A DNA stretch of 64,000 bases from Erpetoichthys calabaricus (Eukaryota; Chordata; Cladistia; Polypteriformes; Polypteridae): assembly GCF_900747795.2 (NCBI RefSeq), contig NC_041401.2:121121722-121185721 (forward strand). The letters run 5' to 3'. How positions within the stretch are numbered: the first letter of the stretch is position 1; each line of letters begins with the position of its first letter. Below the pieces are notes generated by a model. The model did not search any database. It was not told where the DNA came from and saw only the letters and a list, made by a program, of their open reading frames with translations. Shown here piece after piece: positions 59,001 to 64,000 of this stretch. A program made the position numbers and the translations under genes.

Positions 59001-61893
59001 GCTGTGCCTGGATTGTGAGTGGAGCTTGCATGTTCTCCCAGGTTTCATGTGAATTACCTCTAGAGATTTTACCTTCCTCTCACACTTCAAAGACATTCCA
59101 TTATGCTGACCAGCAGTCCCCAAATGGCATGTGAATCACAGAACGCCACTGAAGTAACTGAAGGATTGCCAAGTTAGGCACCACCTGCCTGTGACCCTGG
59201 ACTTGAAAAAAAGTTATTTCAGAAAAAGAATGGATGTGTGCATTAAAAACACACACATATGTTAAACTGGGATGAAAGCTCCTGAGAATAAACTAGTCAT
59301 CCATCTACTATTTGTAGTAATCCGCTTGTTTTATTGTAGGGTAGCAACAGGTTACTCTGGTGGCTTTGGACCCAAGGAATGTACCAGGCTTGGATGGAAC
59401 ACCAGTCTACCTGCAGGTTATATTCAGTCATTCACCCACACTCAGAACAGCTCAGTCTGGATACACAAATTAACCAAACTGTATAGTGTCCCGTGGACAA
59501 TGGAAAAAACAGACCGCCTTTCCAAGGCAAATCCTGGTGAATTAGGGGCAACAGTCTAACTTCATACACTGAACAGAAAACCAGCTCTTCAGAGCTGTGT
59601 TACATCAGCACTAACCACTGCGTCACTATACAACCTTATAAACAAACCTACTAAATATAAGCCTTTTTAAAATTTTTCTTTGAGGGGTTGAGGTGTGGTG
59701 ATACAATATCTAAAATGTTTCTATTTGTGCAACGACAACCATATGATGTGTTTATTTGATGTTCCTCTGCTCTTTATATTTTCTCACTTGTTATGCATTT
59801 TATATTCTAAAGATATTTTCTGCATATTGTACTCAAGTTTTAGCTCTCATTTTCCCCTTATTTTGTTTGTTTGATACTGCTTTCATCAGGGTGGCAACTG
59901 GACTTGGAACAGAGTGGAAAGTCCAATATCCATGACCTTCTTGTGTTAGAGCACCAACAGTCTATCCATTCTGCATCTGAAAGCAACTATTTAAAAATAA
60001 CTGATTAATTTCCTGAAAAATCCTTTTGTAACATTGGGTGGCTGTGGGATAGAACCTACTCAGGCAGCAACAATGTACAAGGCTCCAGTCCAACACAAGA
60101 CCTGCACATCAATTCATTTAATACACACAAACACATTTCATGTCTGGGACTAAATGAAAAGAATACATGGGGACAGGCACTGGGAGCATAACTGACCAAG
60201 TGGAAACAGATTTAAGGGGTACATCAGGAATCCTGTTCTGTGCATTAACAAATTAAAATGACTAAATTTAACTCTGATATAATGCATACTTCTGATTTGT
60301 CCATTTTTTTAAAATGGAGTTTACAGCCTTTGGTGCAAATGCATTTATGTTGTAAACACAAAACAGGTATAGAAATTTGGTGAGAAAGCAGTAACGCTTC
60401 CTCCACAAGTAATGAAATCTATTCTTGCTATCAACCTTGACGATAGCACCTTCAGGTTCTTAATCTTTCAGTAGTTTAACATATAAACTTGGTGTTTGCT
60501 CTATTTCCAGGGTTTTCCACAACTTTTACAAGAAGACCTTCATCAAGCAATCGTAATCGGGTTGTATAACTAACCATGCTTCTCGAAATACATGTCGTAA
60601 ATAGCAGATAATAATATGGAGTGTATTCGCTGAAAATAAGTTATTTGAAGTCAAATATTAACTTTTGCATTAGAAACACCTAGATAATCTATAAATGGTG
60701 CAACATACTTTTTCTCGATCAAAATAGGTCTCTGGTAATCTTTTGGGGAGTACAGTTTATCCATCCATCCATCCATTTTCCAACCCGCTGAATCCGAACA
60801 CAGGGTCACGGGGTCTGCTGGAGCCAATCCCAGCCAACACAGGGCACAAGGCAGGAACCAATCCTGGGCAGGGTGCCAACCCACCGCAGGACACACACAA
60901 ACACACCCACATACCAAGCACACACTAGGGCCAATTTAGAATCGCCAATCCACCTACCCAACTGATAAAATTCAGTGTTGTCAGATTGCACGTATTACTT
61001 CAGTCCGATTGGGTGGAAGCCGTCCCTATCAAGCAGCACTCACCTATCACTGGTTTAGCTGTGTGTAGCTTACACGACCCCTATCCTTTCTTTTATGAGG
61101 AAGACGGAGGTAGCAAAGTTGTGACGATCAAAATAAAATAAAAAAATAATTTAACTCTACAAAAAGGGCAGGGGCCGTTGCCTCTCCTGTGCACGACAGT
61201 GCCTTCTCTGTCCGAACCAGGAACTAAAGACAGGACTCTGGAAGTGTGAAGCAGCACAACTACCCACTGCTTCAGTGTACCACTTGGTTTTAAAAAAAAA
61301 AGTGTCCTACACCTGTAATTAATGTAATGGTATCCAATGTTCACTCTTTAGTATCGTGACCCAGCAATCGGAGTGCTAGACGATGAAGATAATTTTTCTT
61401 TCTCAGTCTCCACCAGTGATCCGCCTCACGTAACGGGGTGTTCAGTTGGAAAGAAATTTAAACGGCTGACCAATACTGAATGTGTGAAGTATTGCCACTA
61501 GTAAGGCGCTATATTCAATAAAGCTGTTTGGCCTGGTGAATAAAACACGGTTAGCACGGAGGCACCAAGCTGTCACGGAGCAGGTGGTAATAATGCAGAC
61601 TGTAATTCAGCCTCACACCATACCATAAATTCACGAAGTTCTATCATGCACTCGTGAACCCTCCACATTTTTCAGGAGTTTGGAGGGCCTCGCAAGTCAG
61701 AACCGAACCCATCCGGCAGTCCCTCAGTTACTGGCTCAAACGCCCTCCTAACTACCCTCCTTCTTCTGAGGAATCGCTCGGCCCGGGTCGAGAAAGATAC
61801 CTGCTCCAAAATAAAGGCCTGCTTCGCCATGAGCCGCTGGAGGAGCCTTTTGTTCTGCTGCCGCAGTTCCCGTAGCTGATCGAAGGAGGACAT
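52828..61893 (-). CDS. miip: Migration and invasion inhibitory protein (MIIP), 9 coding exons
   Basis: Coding exons, in transcript order, are 61801-61893, 57677-58147, 56226-56316, 53982-54093, 53833-53912, 53576-53702, 53395-53491, 53104-53175 and 52828-53010. All junctions are GT..AG and in phase, giving 1,326 nt or 441 residues (human 388). Features shared with human MIIP as I recall it are: an N-terminal leucine-rich helix ([15 protein letters not shown]), [10 protein letters not shown] near 175-184, LGYDWIAG at 212-219, [16 protein letters not shown], a Cys-x2-Cys pair at 283/286 and another at 304/307 (possible metal site), YRVDRRLF, and [15 protein letters not shown] around 342-356. 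Human MIIP binds IGFBP2 and restrains cell migration and mitotic progression; here that role is inferred by homology. The extra length is mostly in exon 2, which is low in recognisable motifs. Confidence 0.9.
53104..53175 (-). CDS. miip: miip exon 8
   Basis: This 72-nt phase 0-0 exon codes [20 protein letters not shown], then GIRK. HCLSGW matches human HCLLGW at the same place after the SLSLP motif. Confidence 0.82.
53395..53491 (-). CDS. miip: miip exon 7: HRRKSFD region
   Basis: This 97-nt exon codes [20 protein letters not shown], then [12 protein letters not shown]. Human MIIP has [20 protein letters not shown] followed by SFDASDTLALP, so identity is clear. Confidence 0.92.
53576..53702 (-). 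CDS. miip: miip exon 6: two Cys pairs
   Basis: This 127-nt exon codes [19 protein letters not shown], then [13 protein letters not shown]. It parallels human CVYCYRVNRRLFPVPVDPG. The paired CxxC motifs suggest a small metal-binding knuckle (inference). Confidence 0.9.
53833..53912 (-). CDS. miip: miip exon 5
   Basis: This 80-nt exon codes an acidic and Pro/Leu-rich linker, [16 protein letters not shown] to DTHQ. The phase joins exon 4 (2 nt) to exon 6 (1 nt). Confidence 0.8.
53982..54093 (-). CDS. miip: miip exon 4
   Basis: This 112-nt exon codes [20 protein letters not shown] and then [16 protein letters not shown], parallel to human SISSQPEAFFSKLQEFRETN followed by KEEC. Confidence 0.88.
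54430..55853 (+). mobile_element. Helitron-like insertion (tentative) in miip intron 3
   Basis: This A-rich stretch, unlike its flanks, ends with 'tggcgagcgaagcgcgcagg' and 'ggcaaagccccCTAG' followed by T. A CTAG-T end after a short GC-rich palindromic motif resembles a Helitron 3' terminus. No helicase coding survives, and the left boundary is uncertain. Confidence 0.35.
56226..56316 (-). CDS. miip: miip exon 3: LGYDWIAG region
   Basis: This 91-nt exon codes [17 protein letters not shown] through [16 protein letters not shown] is the most diagnostic MIIP motif; its glycine codon is split across the splice to exon 4. Confidence 0.9.
56485..56585 (+). mobile_element. Old SINE, left part (split by a LINE)
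   Basis: Carries 'gcaagttctccccatgtctg' and 'tccaaagacatttaggttag' and stops at 'gaatg' where the LINE tail begins; the SINE resumes at 57,403. Confidence 0.6.
56586..57402 (+). mobile_element. L2-like LINE 3' end inserted in a SINE
   Basis: Codes the reverse-transcriptase C-terminus [20 protein letters not shown] and LKTRYF, followed by a 3' UTR with 'gcctgttaaagcccattaca' and the tail 'acacaaaaataaattgtaca', typical of fish L2. A short direct repeat TGTTTAC occurs at 56,586-56,592 and 57,403-57,409. It is 5'-truncated and lies in miip intron 2. Confidence 0.8.
57403..57500 (+). mobile_element. Old SINE, right part
   Basis: Continues the split SINE with 'ccctgtgattgactggcgcc' and 'ctgttcagggtttgttcctg'. 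Confidence 0.6.
57677..58147 (-). CDS. miip: miip exon 2 (largest, 471 nt)
   Basis: The exon runs from a strong TCTCTTTAG acceptor to a GTATGT donor, exactly 157 codons in phase 0. The middle is polar and poorly conserved. The end, [14 protein letters not shown], matches the human PRSILAQQS region. Confidence 0.88.
58605..58715 (-). mobile_element. SINE head fragment, reversed
   Basis: Ends with 'aacctctgcaccaccatgcc' and contains 'attgaaccagaatcactgga', the complement of a tRNA-like head. Confidence 0.5.
58948..59232 (+). mobile_element. Old SINE, near full length
   Basis: Begins 'attgggaggcacagatgagg', keeps 'gagcttgcatgttctccca', and ends 'tgtgaccctggacttga' with a degraded ATGG tail. 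Confidence 0.55.
59340..59637 (-). mobile_element. Old SINE, reversed
   Basis: Runs from a degraded tail to the reversed tRNA-like head 'cactaaccactgcgtcacta' and 'ccagctcttcagagctgtg'. Confidence 0.5.
60760..60957 (-). mobile_element. 5'-truncated SINE, reversed, young
   Basis: Well-kept (CATC)n tail and body through 'ccaatttagaatcgccaatc', broken off where the head should begin. By eye it closely matches the copy at 34.3-34.7 kb. It lies in miip intron 1. Confidence 0.8.
61165..61290 (-). mobile_element. tRNA-like SINE head, reversed
   Basis: Contains 'gtccgaaccaggaactaaag' and 'gcagcacaactacccactgc', the reversed B box and A box regions of a tRNA-derived SINE. Confidence 0.45.
61801..61893 (-). 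CDS. miip: miip exon 1
   Basis: ATG opens 31 codons, [18 protein letters not shown] to AFILEQ, phase 0, donor GTATCT. The amphipathic leucine pattern matches the N-terminal helix of human MIIP. Confidence 0.85.
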
Positions 61894-62592
61894 TTCTTCT
61901 TTCAGTTAGGAATGCGCTGCTTCGATTCCAGCTTCAACTTCTACCGCCGTTTTCCGAGCACAGCCGCCCACTCCAACTGCCACAGTTTTCTATTGCACCT
62001 CCAACTGCTTCTCGACTTTCACAGCAAGCAACAGCAACGCCGCTTAAACGAAGACCTCGAAACCCTCGCTTCGGATTGGTTACTTCCGAGAGACCACGCC
62101 CACGACGATTCACTTATAGGCAGACCGCTTCAACATTCTCGCGTGTCAAAAAACTCTTTAATATGTTTTGGCGTACTGCGGACTGCAGCCTTTACTTTCA
62201 GGGTGCACCGCCACAAATTCGCAGTTTAAGCCAACTAGGTCTAGGGCGCATTGTTGTTGTAGTGATGTATCCCATGGTCCCGCGCGGCCGCACGTGTTTG
62301 TGGTTGCCACGGTGACCACAGACGCGCATGGCGTTCTTGGCCGCCGAAACACTGGTCTGTGACTGTCCGGAACGCAGGGGACAGAGGAGGAGGAAGTGAA
62401 AGCCACCCAGGGACTGTATCCAGCTGGACCGGGATCACTTGAGTTCTGACGTCTCCTCAACAGCTGACTAGGGACACATCACCTTCTTAATAAGTTTCGA
62501 GTGGTGTCATCACCTGGGATCAGTTTCTCTTGACTGTGTAAAATTTTAAGCCAGCGCGCATCCTCCAGCTTGGGAGTAATGCAAGGTAGAAT
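61894..62592. promoter_or_regulatory. Shared CpG-rich promoter between miip and the TPR gene
   Basis: The 699 bp between the two divergent ATGs are rich in CpG. They contain an inverted CCAAT box (ATTGG, 62,075-62,079), a NotI-type GCGGCCGC (62,284-62,291) and an overlapping CACGTG E-box (62,291-62,296). No TATA box is evident. The layout is typical of a bidirectional housekeeping promoter. Confidence 0.6.
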
Positions 62593-64000
62593 ATGGATAC
62601 AGAGCGCCCGTCAATCAGTGACCCTGCCCAAAAGGAAAATCCGGCGAGACAACTGTGCCAGGAGGCAGACAAGCTCTGGGCCCAAGGTTACCAGGCTCAG
62701 GCTACCACCTGCTACACTAGTGCCTTTGGACTGAATGCGGGTGCCACGGCTCAGTATGTCAGTGGTTTGAGTAAACAAGACCAGGAGCAAATTGTTGTCA
62801 TCTTGGAGAACTGGTTGGATTGGAGACAAAGTGACAGACAGCCCTGCCCAGATGTGAGACCTGGGTTCAATTTAGGGCTGGCAGCTGTGTTCCTCTCAAC
62901 AATCCGCCCCAACAATCTACAGGCATCACTCTTCAAGATGGAAACTCTTCTAAAGAGCGGGCGCTGTACAGAGGTGCTGGAAAAGTGCAACAGGCTGCTG
63001 GAAGAAACTTCAGCAGGATGGGAAGAGCTTGGCTCCAGTGTTCTGCCGGTTCTTTTGACTCGGGCTCTGGCCTGCCTTCTGCTGAACTCTCACTCTGGTG
63101 ACGGTGTCACAGATTACCTTCAAGCATTCCGAATGCAGCGTGGAGAGACTGTGCAGTTTGTCACTAATAATCAGGCAAAGCACCTCCCGCTGATTGTGCA
63201 GGCACTGCAGGATCACCAGCGTGTCCACATTGGACAGCAGGTAGAGTCCGACTGTTACAACCTCTTAGTAGCACTCGTCCCGAATGCAGGTGGCACAAAT
63301 GAAGACAGTATAACTGATAACCTGCAGGCTAAATGGGATGATGCCCAGCAGCACCAAAGCTCATCCTCTAGAAAGTCTCAACGGCTAGTGGACAGTGCTG
63401 CTGCTCATTTCTCTGTTGGGGGTAGAGGAAGAGAACTGTTCCAGGATATCGCTTCTGCTTTTCAGCTGCACCCTGTCGCTGCTTTACGACGTGTTTCTGA
63501 AGTATTTGGCCCGCAGACCCAAGCAATCATGCAGTCCCAGCTGCAGCAGCAGGTGGACCTTGAGCTGGCATCATACAGAGAAGTGGTGCGTAGTAGACAG
63601 GACCTGAGGTCAACAGAGGGGGTAGAACTACTTACACCTATAATTTCTGCACTACGGGCACTTGCCCACATGAAGCCAGTCGGAGGCAACCAGGAAATTC
63701 TAGTGCAATTAGTAGACTGTCTTGTGCTGACAGGTAACTACGGTGAAGCTCTCAGTGTTTGTCGGGAGCTGCGCCAGGCCAAGAGTCCTCAGAGTTATGC
63801 CAATACAATTTTGGCTCTCCGTGGTTTTGCCTGGGTCCAGGCAGGTCAGCTGGACAGGGCTCTGGAAGACTTCAAAGCAGTGGTGGAACACCCAGCTCCC
63901 AATCCCAGCAGCTGTGTACGGGCATTGTGTGGACGGGGACTCCTCCGCATGCTGACTGGCAGCTCTTACTTGTCCGCACTAGATTATATCACTGCCAGCC
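62593..64000 (+). CDS. ttc34: TPR protein, probably TTC34; first exon open to the window edge
   Basis: A single frame is open from ATG 62,593 to the last base, at least 469 codons with no stop; it is the longest open frame in the window. An in-frame TAG lies two codons upstream, fixing the start. The protein begins MDTERPSISDPAQKEN. It shows helix-turn-helix TPR-like units: residues about 20-50 (LCQEADKLWAQGYQAQATTC), about 110-140 (FKMETLLKSGRCTEVLEKCN) and about 395-440 (LRGFAWVQAGQLDRALEDF). It has no signal peptide or membrane span, so it should be a soluble scaffold. I assign TTC34 from the motif AAVFLSTIRPNNLQASLFKM and general layout, from memory; another TPR family member is possible. 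It is partial at the 3' end. Confidence 0.6.
   Translation, partial: MDTERPSISDPAQKENPARQLCQEADKLWAQGYQAQATTCYTSAFGLNAGATAQYVSGLSKQDQEQIVVILENWLDWRQSDRQPCPDVRPGFNLGLAAVFLSTIRPNNLQASLFKMETLLKSGRCTEVLEKCNRLLEETSAGWEELGSSVLPVLLTRALACLLLNSHSGDGVTDYLQAFRMQRGETVQFVTNNQAKHLPLIVQALQDHQRVHIGQQVESDCYNLLVALVPNAGGTNEDSITDNLQAKWDDAQQHQSSSSRKSQRLVDSAAAHFSVGGRGRELFQDIASAFQLHPVAALRRVSEVFGPQTQAIMQSQLQQQVDLELASYREVVRSRQDLRSTEGVELLTPIISALRALAHMKPVGGNQEILVQLVDCLVLTGNYGEALSVCRELRQAKSPQSYANTILALRGFAWVQAGQLDRALEDFKAVVEHPAPNPSSCVRALCGRGLLRMLTGSSYLSALDYITAS

Noticed and set aside
62158-62990. Several minus-strand open frames opposite the TPR gene and promoter
   Set aside because: They are shadows of CpG-rich sequence and of the plus-strand TPR frame, with no recognisable domain.

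Overview
The window looks like a vertebrate nuclear locus, most likely from a ray-finned fish. The evidence is intron-split genes with GT..AG junctions and a dense load of tRNA-derived SINEs, L2-like and other LINEs, Tc1/mariner elements and one LTR fossil. The flavour of the SINE family, whose tail is (GGAT)n after 'cagcgggttgg', suggests a non-teleost lineage such as bichir or reedfish. That species-level guess is inference only.

Three host genes can be read with confidence. (1) On the minus strand, ten exons from 18,017 down to 2,210 join in frame into a 455-residue TNF-receptor-superfamily protein that I call TNFRSF1B (TNFR2). It has a signal peptide, cysteine-rich repeats, a Thr/Ser-rich stalk, one membrane segment, a 20-nt micro-exon and a cytoplasmic tail with a TRAF2-type PxQE site. 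(2) On the minus strand, nine exons from 61,893 down to 52,828 join in frame into a 441-residue MIIP. (3) On the plus strand, 62,593 runs open to the window edge as at least 469 codons of a TPR protein, probably TTC34. MIIP and TTC34 are head to head, 699 bp apart, over a CpG-rich shared promoter. MIIP followed by TNFRSF1B in the same orientation matches the human 1p36 order, where TNFRSF8 lies between them. Here the interval holds only one isolated cysteine-rich exon-like remnant (about 43.6 kb). A further candidate first exon, gene unknown, lies on the plus strand at 19,198-19,360 behind a perfect CRE, head to head with TNFRSF1B.

The 20-52 kb interval between the two receptor-side genes is mostly mobile DNA. 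It holds a decayed LINE (21.3-23.0 kb), a broken Ty3/gypsy fossil (23.4-26.6 kb), a structurally complete three-exon IS630-Tc1-mariner transposon with 39-bp perfect inverted repeats (26,851-29,496), a decayed Tc1-like element (37.3-38.8 kb), an L2-like LINE (39.1-40.4 kb), a recent 189-bp tandem duplication (43.8-44.2 kb) and a Tc1-like element with about 200-bp inverted repeats (46,393-47,982). Introns of both genes carry further SINEs, LINE tails, a Tc1 fragment, an internally deleted mariner and microsatellites. I see no rRNA gene, functional tRNA gene or CRISPR array.
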